The notes: generated by a model from the sequence alone, not told the origin. Numbered from the stretch's first letter, positions 12,258-26,900 are shown. The stretch is DNA of 64,000 nt from Acheta domesticus (GCA_031308135.1 JAHLJT010009436.1:117993272-118057271), one strand, 5' to 3'. Program-made: numbers and translations.

Positions 12258-15200
12258 GTGTGTGTGCGTGTGCGTGTGCGCGCGCGTCTGTGCGAAGAAT
12301 GTCGTACCTCCATGGTGTCATACAGTTTCTCTTATATCGAAAAAAATGCTACCAGATGTCGTAGCACGAAAGAAGTGGAGATGTGTGGCAAGTGAGACAA
12401 AGTGGTCCATGGTTGACCTGTGCTTCCTGGAACCACATTGAAAAGATATAAACAGAGTCCTTTGTTCCAGGAGCCAGACCCGACCAGAGGTGTGTTTACC
12501 ATTCGCTCTAAGAGCTTGCGCACACTAATTGTGAGCGAAATTGGGCGGTACCTTGAAGCGATTGTTCTGTCCTTTCCTTCTTTAGGGGTTGCAATAAAAA
12601 TTGGCTTCACGGCAAATCCTTGGTATGGCCTGTTTAACTGAAATCATATTGAAAATGTGGAGGAGAAAGGAACGAGCGCTTTCAGGTCAGTGTTTAAGCA
12701 TTTGATTGCGTATCTGGTCTGGTCCTGGAGCAGAACCTTTCGTGCACGCGAGGGCACAGGAAAGTTCATCCATGGAGAAAAGATCGTTGTAATCTTCCTT
12801 CACGCGACTCGATAGTTTGCAGTTCTCCATTCTTCTTTTCACGGTTAGAAAGCCACGAGATTTCCGTTTACCAGAAGCCCTGAGACAGGTGGCGAAGAAA
12901 TCCTCTACCGATCTGTTGAACCTTTCGCCACTCTACTTTAGGAGACGTACGGCAAGAGTGATGAAATATAAGCTCTCCAGCGCGGCCTTACTTTCCCGTT
13001 AATGGTTAATCTATCTCTGGCTCGGGATCTTACATAATTTATCAAATTATCCATGGTTGGGAAGCTACTAAGCTTTGCCAGTGCCCGCCTTTGATAACGC
13101 ACCACGGTGGCACAGTCGGTATTCCACCATGGCACGGAAGGATGTCGTGGGCGACCGACGACTTCGGGATAATTGAAGCCGCATGAAGACCGCTCTTCAT
13201 GCCGCCACAGGCTTCATTCCTTGTGCTACCTCAGGCGGGATTGTGGACATTCAAGTCCCCCACAATAAGAAAAGGGGCGGGCAATTGTGAAAACATCTTT
13301 AAGTTGTTCATGTGACACGACTTGTCCATACGGGATATAGACGTTGAAACTAGTTATCGAGATAGTGCGGAAGTTCACACGAGCGCAAGATTTCTCAAGA
13401 GTGGTTCGTACGTCTACTTGTTTGAACACTGGGGAGTCTGTAGCCAACGTAGCGATTCCGCCATGGGCACGGAGACCATCATCAATGTCTTGCCTGTAAC
13501 AACGAAAGCCACGAAGAGAGAGGGACTGCTCGGGAAGGAAATTTGCAGGCAGATAACAACGGGTCAATACTATCTGGACATCAGTTTTAGTTCGTCTAAA
13601 CGAGTAGGAAAGCCATTGAGGTTCCACGAGAGGAGAGCCTTAATTTCTAGGTGTTAAGTTTCTTTACTTCCAGTGGAGTTTATGCATGGGGTTTCTTTTT
13701 TCTTATTTTTTCCTTCTCTGTTGAAGAGTGATGCACGAGTTCATGTGGGGATCCTCGTTCCCTGCAGTCTTTTGATACATGCGATCTAGATCTATAAATA
13801 GGGCCTATCGGTCTCGGTTTCGCAGCTTAACGCCTTTGTGTTTGTCCAAACACTTGCAGTTTTCGTTTCTTTCTTTGTTTCAGAGGAGCCAGGATATCGG
13901 CGCCTCCGCCTACCTAACAGGCAGCATCGCACACAGAGGTAACTTTCGGTGTCTGGGTTTCGCAATTTGATCTCTTCTGCTGTTGAACCACGGTGTCAGC
14001 GAAACTTCGAAACATATTACAGGGTTACGCGTCTGGTAACGACGTTGTGCCTCAGGAAAGGAGACTTTCTCTAGACCCGGATTTTCTGGATCTCACTTTC
14101 TTTAAAGAAGATGAGGCACTACGGAGATTGCAATAGCTACATGATATTTTCTCTGACGGAGATGGACGATCGAAGGTCAGTATCAGCGTTGAGGTAGGGG
14201 GTGAGTACCCCATTCACTCTCCGCTGTATCCGGTAAATGTCCGTCACACCTTCAGGTTCAAAGAAGGCCTACAGGCCTTCCTTCTTCCGTTTCTGATGCG
14301 AAGCCCTCATGATTCACCACCCCCTGGCAGAGGTTTAAGTTTGGGTGGGTGTACACATGCATCTGGAGGCCGGCTATTTCTTCTTTATCCAAGATTTCCT
14401 TGATCTGCTCGTCAGTACGGCATTGAAAAAGGATTGTGCCGTTTCTCCGGCGAACCACCGCCTAAATTTGCCAAAATTTACTACTCTGACCAGTTTAATA
14501 GCTCTTATACTCTTCATTGTTTCACCGTCATTGCTTCACGACACGATGAGGAAACGAGGCTTTGTGCTCCTATCCGACTCTAAAAAAACTATCTAGATTG
14601 ACAGTATCACCTACAAATCATCTCTTCCTTACGGAAGAAGACGGAGGAAGTTTTGCTGTTCATGGAGAGGATATCATATTCATCCCCGTGTTCCCCACCC
14701 ACCATGGAGCCCAACTAGGGGACACTCCGTTGGAGTGCCAGCAATGCCACGGGCATGTCGTGGGAGGGATAATACAGCGCTGCCCCACCGTGGATCCTCC
14801 CGCTCATCCTGGAATTCAGCCAGTCTAGAAGAGTCCGTAGCCAAAGCAGGTGTATTGAAACCTACAAGGAACGTCCCCCAAAATACGTAAACAACGTATC
14901 CTTAGATGCAAAGCAGAAAGTGGCATAGTTGAGAAATCAACAGGCCCCTCAACCACCAGGACACACATTCCCTCCGACACGGGTCACCATGCATGGCAAA
15001 CACATGGACGGGCGTTCAGCAAACAGGAGGGGGGCAGTGAAATAGAAGGGGAAGAAAAAGAGACAGAACGTTATAAACGAACGAGAATGAACGATGTGGA
15101 AAAGAAAGATGACTGGCGAAAGAAAGGAATACTTGAGAGCCCTCCCTGCATCCCCCAGTCAGGACATGGGCAAACCCACCTCGACGGGCCTGGCAGCTAT

Positions 15201-18200
15201 ACACAAGGAAACATTACTGATACAATTCCTTGGTTTGGTTCATGTACTGAGAGTTACTTTTCTGTGATGCGATCGCAGGTTTGATTCCTGGTAAGGGCAA
15301 AAATAGAGCTGTAGCTTTCCATTATAATCACCTCAGTTTCCATAACTGTGTGATAAAGAAAGGCTCATGAAAACACTTATGCTAGATTTGGTGAACGAAA
15401 TACATCCTGCTTGCTACATGTTTTCCTTAACCCCAGGCATGGATAATGAATAAAAACAGAGCCCATGCCTGGGAACACTGGCTGGTAAGTCAGATTAATC
15501 TGACCCAAAATTACAAATACATATATACTACTATTAATATTAAACAACTGAGGGAAAACGGTACTATTTTATAGGATGTTAAGCACCTTGTAATGGACTC
15601 ATGTGAACAAGATAATTTAAAGCTATAGTGAACTTTAAGATCCATGCTGTGAAGAAAAATCATTTTGCAAATACCATCAAGCAATCAACTTATAAAATTG
15701 ATTAGTATTAACACAGAGGTTAACATTCCCTGTACTTCATAAATCATTTGGTAGTAGGTATTTTTTTTTGAAGTTCAGCACTCTTGAAAAGCATTGGATA
15801 AGGTAGTGTGACCTTTCCCCAATGTAATGCAAGTAAGCTTACCCCCATTATCCTTGTCTCGACCAGCTGGTACAACAGGCTCTTCTTCACGGACAGCAAG
15901 ATTGCGTCTAAGCCATGTTGTCTGCTCTAGGCAAGCGCCTGCTATCTGAGCGCATGATTCCACAAGCTGCAGACATAACAGAGTGCATCAAGCAATACCA
16001 ATATTGTGAAAATATGCATTTCTTCAATACAATTTGCATGCAGCATTGGCATTTCTCTATGTGAACAAGTGAGAGGATTAGTTCCATGCAAAATATTCTA
16101 ACACACTAATTCATCTTTCACAATGCCAGTGTTGTTACATTCTTAAAAAATGTGCGTGCTTTAGTGAGATTGCTGCTGTCTGGCATGGAAAAAGTGTATC
16201 ACATTCACTGATACAGTAAAGTAGCATCAAAATAATAAATTCATCAATTAAACAGTCACATCTTTCATACCAAGGTCTGATACTGAAACAGCAACTGGAT
16301 TAGTGCTTTCAATTTACATCATCAAAAAAACTCACATTTCTGAATTTCAATATTTGCAATATTTTTCAAATATACTACAATTTTGGTCATAGCTCAATGC
16401 AATTGTGTGGTTAGGTTACACATTAACTGATCTTACCAAATCAACAGTTTGTTTTCTTTAAAAATTGGCATGGTTTTCAGTTCATAGTTTTCATGAAATA
16501 TGTCTGTTGTCCCTAATTATACTGAGGGAAGAAGAGGGGGAAAAGGGGGAAAAAAAAATTACAAATACCTTTGCAGTAATGTCCTGGAGATCTCGCTGAT
16601 CTTTACGTTCAGCTAGAGGAGGGCAACGATGAACATATTCACTTAAAACAGCCAAAAGAAGAAACTGAGCAGGTGGTGATAATGTTAATCCATCCCGAAG
16701 AAGAGGAAGAAGAGAACCCCAACTTTCTGCAAGTTGAATGCCTGCACATCCTTTCAGGCAGCAATAGAAGAGTTCAAGAAGACTCACTTCTAGTGAAAGG
16801 TCCTGCACAAAATGTAGAATTTCTTTTTGCTGCTGTTAAGAAATCAATATTTTCAATTCAACATTTAACAAAAATATAAGTCACTCTTTTTTATTACAAT
16901 TCTGATATTTTCATTCTGTCACATTATTAAACCACACATAATGCAATAATTAGGGAACAATAAAAATACGTTAAACTAAATTAAACATATTTAGAAAATT
17001 CAAGTTTTTAGCTTTTTGCTCCTAAAAAATTGCCCATTCTGATTTTCCCTCCCTGCTTTCTGAGCACAGGGTGGTGGAGACCACTTGTGGCACACAAGCA
17101 GGTGAGTCCCTGCTTGCCGTAGAAGGGCCGCGATGGCACCTTTGGCACAAAGAAAACTTGAAAGTGCAGAGGTGAAACTTTATGATGGTCAATGGGGAGA
17201 GGGGAGAATGGCGTGCACCAAGCTGACTTTCCCCAGTGGTATAACCAAGACCAGTAAAATAACAGCAACCTGCCAGCCTACATGCTACACCCCAGTGATG
17301 CACTTCAGTTGCAAGGTTTCTCCTGTAGACCTCCCAAAGAAGACATCATCCTTGCAAGGTGGAAAATCATTCCTACCAAATATATAAAAGAATTAAAAAA
17401 AGGCCTTCAGCTGCCAAAGTCTATCCAAGTCCCCACTTCTGAGTCGAGGATGTCAGTCTTTCTATCCCAGCCTCATCTTCAGTTCAATGATCTTCCAAGA
17501 AAAGATCACTAGTGCATACTCCCAAGACAAGCTCTGAGAGAATACCCAGCTTCTCAAGCTCTGCTCAGGGGATTCTACTTTGGAGGCAACTCCCACCATG
17601 CTCATGGCATGGTTCCTATATTTATTCATAATTCGCAGCTGCCTACAGAGGTAACAATTCAGATCTTTATTGTGGAGACCATCAGCTCCTATTTGCTGAA
17701 ACCACCAGGTTCGATTGGACAGACATTTGATAAAACGCTTGTGTCCGTATAAGTATTCAGCAAACCCCCTTAAATCTCCTATGTCTGCTGACCTCTTACC
17801 TCTATGACTGCTATACCTCTTAGAAGCCGATTGCATTTGTCACAGCACCTAATCTCACCAGCTAGCATGGGAGGAACACCACCATCTCCGGTCATAGAAA
17901 CATTCACTACCTATCAGGACTAATGATCACAGCAGTTGACATGCCCGGAAACATCCATCACTCAAAATCTAACAAAGAATTACAATTTTTCAGGAATATA
18001 GAGTATTTTTCAGGAGTACATAGTCAACAGATTTTGGAAACCATTTAACACAGGAGAAATGCCATATTTTAATACAATATTTATACTTGGGTTTTTATTT
18101 CTTCACATGTAAGAGCCTGTCTTCACGATGGAATATCTCAAGGCATTTCGCTTCTTTCTCGGTCGTGATGACGCGTCTTTGACAGTCGTCTATATGACGC

Positions 18201-21200
18201 ATGATCGCCAGCACTGCTTGATATGGTCGCGATCATGCATCTAGCGGCACGACCGAGAGAGACCCGAAATGCCGTGAGATATTCCATCCTGAAGACAGGC
18301 CCTCATGCGCCAAGAAATAAAAACCTAAGTATTGCAGCATGATGGGAAAGTGCCTTAATTTATTGATATGTAAGACTAGCAAACAAATGAAAATGGAGAT
18401 CTATCACTTTGTAAATACATTCTTCAATTGTATTCTTATGTTATTATTGAAGAAATGGACTTAAAATTTGACGATTGTCTTTAATGAATCCTAAAACCTG
18501 GAGGTTAAACAAGTATTAAACTGGTAGATTAAAAGTCATTTTTTGTTGTTAATTACAAAGAAATCTCTAATTTCAGAATCACTTAACATCACAAATTTCC
18601 TACTTAGGTACCACTGATTTCGCATAGGCCTCTATTCAAATGTAAAACTGAATATTTCTCTATACTAAGGCCAATTTGTTTGTACAATACCATTTAAACA
18701 ATTTCTTTCAACCACTTTGCAGACGTTGGGTATTCAATATCATCCATAATAATACACCAAAACTTGCAATGGTCAGCTATGAGACTGAAAGAAGAATTTC
18801 CAAATAATCGTACAACATTAATACCAATATTTCAGGAGAGGAAAGATCAAAAACGTATGTGTGATCCCTGTGATTCAAACTATTCTCAATAGACTGTAAT
18901 ATAAATTATTTTTCACCAACCATTTGCGATCCATTTCTGAAATAACTGAATCTATTATGCTGAGATAATAAGTAAATCTATTTTCATTTTTACTCATGTA
19001 CATGTTTATGTTTATTTTACCAAATGCTTTAGTTTTTATATACACACCATCTACTTGCTTTCCAAAATTAACCATCTGAATTATAGAAGAATATAGTATC
19101 ACCTGTTTGGCGCCTTGAATAGGTGGTGGTTGACGCAAAACTGAATGCACTGTTTGCACCAAGGTGTCCATTGGAAGAACTCGTAGGGCTCCTACAAGTG
19201 AAACAAGAACTTGCTGCTCAGGACCTGCCACTGGCACCACCTACATATAATAAATAAAACATCATTGGCAACCATATCTTTCTCAATAAGAACTTGTGCA
19301 CAAAGAGTATTTCTTCAAAGCAATCCACAGCCAAATATTACATGAAATTCAACCACTCTTCAAGGATGATAAAAAACAATTTTGAAAATAAATTATGTTT
19401 TTCACTATTAAATCTAAAAAATTAATGAAGTCTGAAAAATGAATGTTTATAGGGTATATAATAACAGTCCATCAAAACAAATGATTTACAGGGTTTAATG
19501 TGAACATTTCACACAATTTACTTCACTATTTTCATTCCCTCAAATTAAGAATGAACAGACACATTAGTTACTCACTGTGAGTACATGTACAATTATTGAG
19601 CAGGTTTGTGGAATACTAGTATTAGTCAATCTCCCCAAAAAGTGCTTCCACTCCTATTTCCAGAATCTACACACTAGCAATGGTATTGTAACTAACCTGT
19701 AACTGGTTAAGATGTGAAAAATTTCCTTAAACCAAGTTATACCTGTACTGCGTTACACTTGCACTTTGCCTTTCTAACAAAACCTTAGGAATGTAATAGT
19801 TACGGTATAAAGTTTCACATTAAGTTGTAAACAAAATTTAAACAGTAAATTAACTAAATCACTGTTTTCCAGTTAATTATTGTCTTTCATTCAAATAAAA
19901 TAAACAATGATCACACCTTCACACTGGAACTTGAAAGTGGCCGACGATCTTGCCAAGCTACTGCTACAGCAGCAAGAAAATAAGGGCCATGATGGAGAGA
20001 AATCGGTGACAACAGTTCTAAAAGCTGATGCTTCACAACACGTGCACTCCCCAGTACACAACCAGGTTGTTCCCTTGAAACACAATTTTCGTAAACATTA
20101 ATGAAATATTAAAAGACTTTTAAAAAGAAAAGAAACATGTGAAACAAACCTTTCAGAAGTGCCCAACACTGCTTGCCACAAGGAAGCAACACTAGCAAGA
20201 ATTCTAGGGAGGTTAGACAACATTGTAAGACGGGCTGTCATGAGTGTGTCTTGAAGACCTCCCGGTTTGTCTTTTGCAGTAGTAGTTTCCTGAAAATATA
20301 CTTTGGTATATTTGATACTACTCATTCACCTATTTATTCACTAACTCATCTTTTTAGTTAAAAGTACTGTTAGATAGAGCCAACTTACTTGTAAAGGAGA
20401 TGGCATGAAAACATGAACCAAATTACTGAACACCTGACCAGGACCTGCACCAGGAGCACCTACACCAGCACTTCCAACGCCTCCCAAAAGAGGTTGACTA
20501 AACGCATGTGACTGCTGCTGAGCACTGTCTAGAAGGCAATAGTGACTCAACAAGGTGAGAGACTCTAGCTGTGTAACAGTGTAGTCAGGTGGTAAGCAGC
20601 ATATCATTTCTGTACTGTGTGTAAAGCAAAACAAGATTATTTTATGCACAACAAAAATTGATTCACAAATATAAGCATTATCAAAAAATAGGAAATAAAT
20701 CACCATTTGATGGTAATCTGTACATACCCAGAATGTCCTCGTGTGTTATAAAATTGAGAAAGTTTTTCTAGATTGCAACACAACTGGCTAACCACACTCA
20801 TAACAACTGGAGTCAGAGCTGATCCCATAAAGGGCAGAGCAGATGTAACAAGTGCTGTCCATTGTTGATGCAAATGACGCATATGTTCCTAAGAAAGGGA
20901 ACAGTACTTTTAAATTAGGGAAAATAGGATTTCGCTAAAGATCATTACCTAATACTAGTGTTTCTACAACAAAATATATTTTCTCAATAGTTACCTAACA
21001 TTATAATATTGCAATTCCTAACCTACTAACACTTCAGTAATCACTTGAAAAACTAACCAAAGAACTTGCTAAAGATTTTTAAAAAAATATTTGTCAACAT
21101 TTTCAAAGTTTAATACTGAAAATGCCTCCTGCCATTGAATTCAGTGTGTGTATTCTATTCAGTGTGCTGTATTCTTACAAAAAGTTTAAAGAAAAAACCT

Positions 21201-23911
21201 GCTCTGCGGGGGATTTGAATTTTAATGCTAAAGCTTCCAAAGTGAGAGACTTACTCCTCTACTATGCAGTTCTTAAGACTTTCATCTGATACAATGAGTT
21301 CTTAACATTGCAGTGATTTAAACATCTAACAATAAGAGGCAAAATGGTCAAAATATAACACCAAATTACAAAACAAATACAAGGATAAGTCAACAAGTAT
21401 CTGCTCTTAGTGTTGAGAACTGATTCCTTTCCAATGGCACCAACTCTCCAATACCCTCAGAAAAATTATTTCCGATTGAGCAGCAAACCAAGTATGCTCT
21501 ATTTTCTCACCTGTAGGTCAGGTGCAAATCTTTGGCTTTTAAAGCATCTTTAAATGAACCAGTCATGGTAATTAGACATGAAAAGATCAAAACTGCATCT
21601 GGCACTTTGAAAAAGACATTTTGGAAAGCTTGGGCAATGGTACATGGATGCACATGATCTTTGCAACAAAAGAACGTCTTTCGCCAATCAATCTCAGCAC
21701 TTTCATTTGCAAAACTGACTAATACTAGTTTAGCCACAGGCCTTGGTTAGGTTCAGAATCAGGATGAGGACTCTCAACATCAGCATCAGTAGTCGATGAG
21801 GTTCTTTTCTCATCATCCATGCTTGTTTGACCACTTTTGAATGGTTCAATTAACTGGTAAACTCATTGCCAAGGAAGAATATTACACCTACATTGTGCTG
21901 AAAGTCTTATAAGGATTTTAATTTTTAGTCAACATTCAGACCTCAATAAACGAATTATGAAGGCCTATTCTTTTTTGGTGCAAACTAAGAGTGGTGCAGT
22001 TATATTTGTCACAACACCTCAAGCAAACACTAAATGATAATGCTGAAACTTACCATAAGCAAAGTGAAAAAGTCATCTGGCTGGTAAGTGCACAAAGCTG
22101 CACAACCAATTAACCCGTCGATGCACCGAAGAAGAATATTACACTTAAACACTTAAGGGGCCTCTGAGGCCCCTCTCCTAAAGTTACAACGCGCGACGGA
22201 AAAGTGAGATAAATTTTAGTAGAATTAATGATAATGGTATTTTATTTCTTCACGTAGTTTACAACAGTAAGACTTTGATTATGATGTAATTTTTATTTGC
22301 AATTATTCCAACAAATAAAATATTTAGTGTTCTCCTCAAATATTTCTTTCACATTTTGTACAAACACACTCTTTCAGCCCAATTTGTGCGGCCATAAATA
22401 AGAACAGGAAATTATATATAAATAGTAATAAACCAAAATATTTCTTTACATTTAAATTAATATTTAATTTAAAAAATCACTAACCTTTCCCGTTTACTTG
22501 TGGAAATTCTATTGCTGGCTCCTATGGATACACATTTGTGAATTTCGAAAACATTTAGGCGGTTCAATGTCCTTTTCTGTGTTTTGGGATTGTTAATTTG
22601 ATTTTGCATCAGTGCTGCAATAGTGCTAATTGCATCAGTGCTGCAATAGTGCTAATTGCATCAGTGCTGCAATAGTGCTAATTGCATCAGTGCTGCAATA
22701 TCTTTTACATTGTACGAGAGATGCATTGGTTATCGGCATGTTTGAGGTCTTGACGTATACTAGTCATCAACCATCTGATCCATCACATTTAACCAATCTT
22801 TGTTTTATTATATAATAAGATCATTCATGGGTTCATGTTTTCAAGATCAATAAATCGCTGATTGTGATGTATGGACACGTAAATAAATATATTTCCTTTT
22901 GCTTTGGAAGACAGAGAAAAATTATTAGACACAGTAAAAAAAAAATTATGTTTTCAGTTCATTTGTGATCTCTTTTGTGTTTTGACATGAAATTCTTAGC
23001 AGTGTAAGTTTTTTTGTAACAGGAACTCTGTGAGTAAGGACGTAAAAAAAATATCCACCGAAATGTTGTATCCCTCATTCCTCAAGGGTTGGTTCCGTTC
23101 TTTCACATTTGCAGCCAAATCTTTTGCCAAGGGGCTCGTCCTTCTGCCTACCCAAGTATTCGCTGCTGTTGAATGAAAATCCATTCTCCACATCGCAACA
23201 CCAGAATGTTTTTATGCCATATTTAGCAGGCTTATTCCTCATACTTTCTGAAAGATCACCGACTTTCGTTTGTCATCAAAGTGCATGCACATTCGAATTT
23301 CTTCGAAAATACGAATATTCATTGTTGCTGTGAAAAACGGATCATTTTGTTTTACTCAAAAACAAAACCCTTCGGTAACATAATCAATCTTTTCAATACA
23401 ATTTTTCACATATTCCCTGAAGTGAGATTAACTTTTGAAGGTCGCGACTTCCCGCACAATTTAGACAACGTATTCACACTTGTGGCAGATACAAAATTAA
23501 ATTTTGTATTGAAGATCTGCTAACTCAAAAAAGATAGTGTCGAAAAGTGAAAGTATAAAGGAATTCATTGTCGTAGTCCATTGTCGATTGTGCGACATTT
23601 TTTATAAAAATATTTTCAACGAAGACACAGAACAAATAGGGGGCCTATCAGGCCCCTTAAGTGGAAACTGCGACTACCTACAGAAAGAGCTAGATTCTAA
23701 AAACCTATTAGTTTCCGTCTACTCTCCTTGTAGTATTAGTATCAAAAATGGTTGTTTTAAGATGTCAAGAAATATTATTAGCCACCAGCAAAACACAACA
23801 GAATTACAACGATGAGAAGATGTCAAGGGGCCTCCGAGGCCCCTTAAGTGCATCGACGGGTTAAAATAAAAGTGCAAATACTTATTGACTTACCCTTGCA
23901 CTAATATTTTC

Positions 23912-23943
<32 letters not shown>

Positions 23944-26900
23944 GAGAAGAAAAGAAAGAAAGAGAAAGAAAAGAAAGAAGAGAGAAAGAAAAGAAGAAAG
24001 AGAGAAAGAAAAGAAAGAAAGAAAGAGAGAAAGAAAAGAAAAGAAAGAGAGAAAGGAAAGAGAGAAGAAAAGAAAGAAAGAAAGAAAGAAGAAAGAAAGA
24101 AAAGAAAAAAAAACCCTTCAGTTGATTTAAAAATCTAATACTGAAGAATAGATTACAGTACAAAAGAAATCTCTTTTAATAATGTAGTTGTAGGAGGATA
24201 CTGAATACATTTCTAGTCCAATCAGCTAGTACTGAAAAAGAGGGGTTTCCTTGATAAAGGTTCTAAAACCTTTTTTTGAGTATGTTGTATGCACCAGGCA
24301 CCAGGCACCCCAAGTTTATAACCTCCCAGGCCCTGAGCTACCTTCAGGAAGCTGAAAAAACCAATATTTTTTTCCCGACTTTTTTTAGGTTTTTCTTATA
24401 ACTTTTTAACCTTAAGTCTCGTAGAAAAAAAGTTCTAAACAATTTTAAAGGGGATAAATTTCCTACATCTTTTTTATAATGCATTTCATTCAAAGCTAGA
24501 GTTTTTCAAAAACAAATGCTATTTTTTTCCATTTCTCAAAACGCGTGCTGCAAGAGTACACACATTTATGGTGTTACCTTTAAATAAAAATTTAATCATT
24601 ATTACATGTCATGCTATTATGTTTGAAATGCTCCCTTTTGAATCTTGGAATCAGCATCAAAGAAAACATATTATAGATATCATTCTTTGCACTTGTGTAA
24701 ACCCCAGCACCGAGAAGGGTCATCATGAGCTCTGTCCTCAAAAGGAATCAGAGGCCATACTCAAATGTAGGAAGGGACTCTTTGTGAGTCAACAAAGCCT
24801 GATGGCAACAATGAAAAAAATCAAAAGTCTTGACTGATATCATTTTCCTTTCTCATTTACATTTTAACACTATCTGGCCCTGGCGCCTTCGCTTCGACAG
24901 AAAGACAAAACATGACCGAGCCTTTGTTTTGTCCTGGCTTGCAGGTACGTTTCAAGCTTCAATGAGATCAGTGTCAGGTGGAAATAAGGAAAATAATGAC
25001 GAAAAAAAGAAAGAAAAAGGCAAAAACGAGACAAAATACTAAAAATATTCATCACAAGCTAAAACAGGCAAAAGAAGGCAGAATGAAAAACTATTAAAAC
25101 ACTCCAGAAGTACAATTAAGAGATTTCTATTGTTAAAGGATGTAAAATCACAACAACAGAAAATGCCAGTTTGCCAAACTTCTTATCTCTAGTTATTAGC
25201 GACGATTCTGAAAAATCTCAATCGTATTAGTGAGTTAAACTGCCCGTATATTTAGTAAGATGAATTTGAAATACAAAAATACAATCAGACACTAAATTAA
25301 TCATTTTTTAAGAAAATACTATTACTTACAAAGAATTTGTTACAAGAAAATAAATAATGGTAAATTAGCAGTCACCATGTTAATATATTTACCATTTTCA
25401 AAGCACTTAGGATTCCTGAGAGAAACATCGGTTGCTCTGGAATTGCAACACCAGCTGTGTATTTTTGATGAGGATTTTTGGTGGGAGTTGAATTTTCTTT
25501 TGACTCCTTTGTTGTAGGTGTGGTTGCATCTTCACCTTTCTGCAGACTCACCTGATGCTCTAACATTAGTAGTGCAAGAAGTAGCCTGAAAATGTTTCAT
25601 ATTATCAAGACCCCTCATCAATGAAGAATTTTCACTGAAAATTGCTTTCAACAAAATACTTTTCCTTTTTCATTTCTTTTCCCCAATTCCCAACTACTAT
25701 AACAAAGTATAATAATAAATATTTATTACGATATGAATAAATTATTAAAGATTCTGTTGCATTTCTCATTTAATATTTTTCATTCTTCAGTTAAAAAATT
25801 ACAATAGATGGCAACAGTAACTACTGCCCACATGTGTGTGTATAGATGAGTGTGTGTATGGATGTGGCGTGTGGGTTATGTGTGATGTGTATTTTTTTAA
25901 CAAGGGAAAAGTGAACATTTTCAAAAGACAGTGGTTGGCTCATACTACCCAGTGTATGAGTACTTACTCACTTGTGTGATGGATTATGCATAATGTGTGG
26001 TGTGCACGTGTATGATGAATTGTACATGTGTGGGTGTGTGCGCACGTATGTGGTGGTGAGTGTGTGCCCGCATATGATGGGTACATGCACATGTGTGTGC
26101 ATACATGGTGTGTATGTATGTGTCCATGTGGTGTATGCTTGTGGTGAGCGTGTTGCTGGTAGTGGTGTGTTTGTGTGCGCGCGCGCAGCGCTGGTGGTGT
26201 GTTTGTGTGTCGTTGCGCGCGCTCGCTGGTGGTGTGCTTTTGTAGTGTGCGCCGCGCGCGCTGGGTGGTGTGTCGTGTGTGTGTTGTGCCTGTGCGCGCG
26301 CGCGCTGCTGGTGTGTGTGTGTGTGCGGGCGCGCGCTGGTGGTGTGTGGTGGGTTGCGCGCGCGCGCTGGTGGTGTGTGTGTGTGCGCGCGCGCTGGTGG
26401 TGTGGGTTGTGTGTGCGCGCGCGCTTGGTGGTGTGTGTGTGTGTGTGCGCCGCGCGCTGGTGGTGTGTGCGCGCGCGCGCTGGTGGTGTGGTGCGCGCGC
26501 GCTGCTGGTGGTGTGTGCGCGCGCGCTGGTGGTGTGTTGTGCGCGCGCGCTGGTGTGGGTGTGTTGCGCGCGGCGCTGGTGGTGTGTGCGCCGCGCTGGG
26601 TGGTGGCTGCACGTGACTGTGTGCGCGCGCGCTGGTGGTGTGCGTGTGTGCGCGCGCGCTGGTGGTGTGCGTGTGTGCGCGCGCGCTGGTGGTGTGCGTA
26701 TGTGCGCGCGCGCTGGTGGTGTGCGTATGTGCGCGCGCGCGCTGGTGGTGTGCGTATGTGCGCGCGCGCGCTGGTGGTGTGCGTATGTGCGCGCGCGCGC
26801 TGGTGGTGTGCGTATGTGCGCGCGCGCTGGTTGGTGTGCGTATGTGCGCGCGCGCTGGTGGTGTGCGTATGTGCGCGCGCGCTGGTGGTGTGCGTATGTG

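Larger units (their letters stand above)
9720..15842. other. 6.1 kb intron with SINE and decayed LINE
   Basis: Intron between exons n and o. Contents listed separately: GAT microsatellite (10,055-10,092), tRNA-derived SINE (10,665-11,041), decayed minus-strand LINE (11,560-14,830) with a GT run inside, and a second tRNA-like piece at 15,222-15,300. The remaining 9,720-10,660 and 15,300-15,840 show nothing I can name. Confidence 0.8.
20889..25392. other. 4.5 kb intron with piggyBac relic and GAAA tract
   Basis: Between exons g and h. Contains the TTAA-flanked piggyBac relic at 22,114-23,860 and the GAAA tract at 23,911-24,113. A tRNA-like box B (ATTCAAATCCC on the minus strand near 21,210) may mark a short old SINE. 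24,200-25,390 shows nothing I can name. Confidence 0.8.

Noticed and set aside
17462..17836. 124-codon minus frame in an intron
   Set aside because: No recognisable domain, no codon or splice support; possibly an old insertion.
19910..20085. 64-codon minus frame reading Cys/Ser-rich ([15 protein letters not shown])
   Set aside because: Wrong frame over the DOP1 exon at 19,917-20,073; the phase-consistent frame gives [13 protein letters not shown].
21180..21270. tRNA-like segment on the minus strand
   Set aside because: Only a box B-like ATTCAAATCCC is convincing; no cloverleaf could be closed.
23882..24163. Charged Lys/Glu frame and its Ser/Phe/Leu antisense
   Set aside because: Translation of the GAAA polypurine tract.
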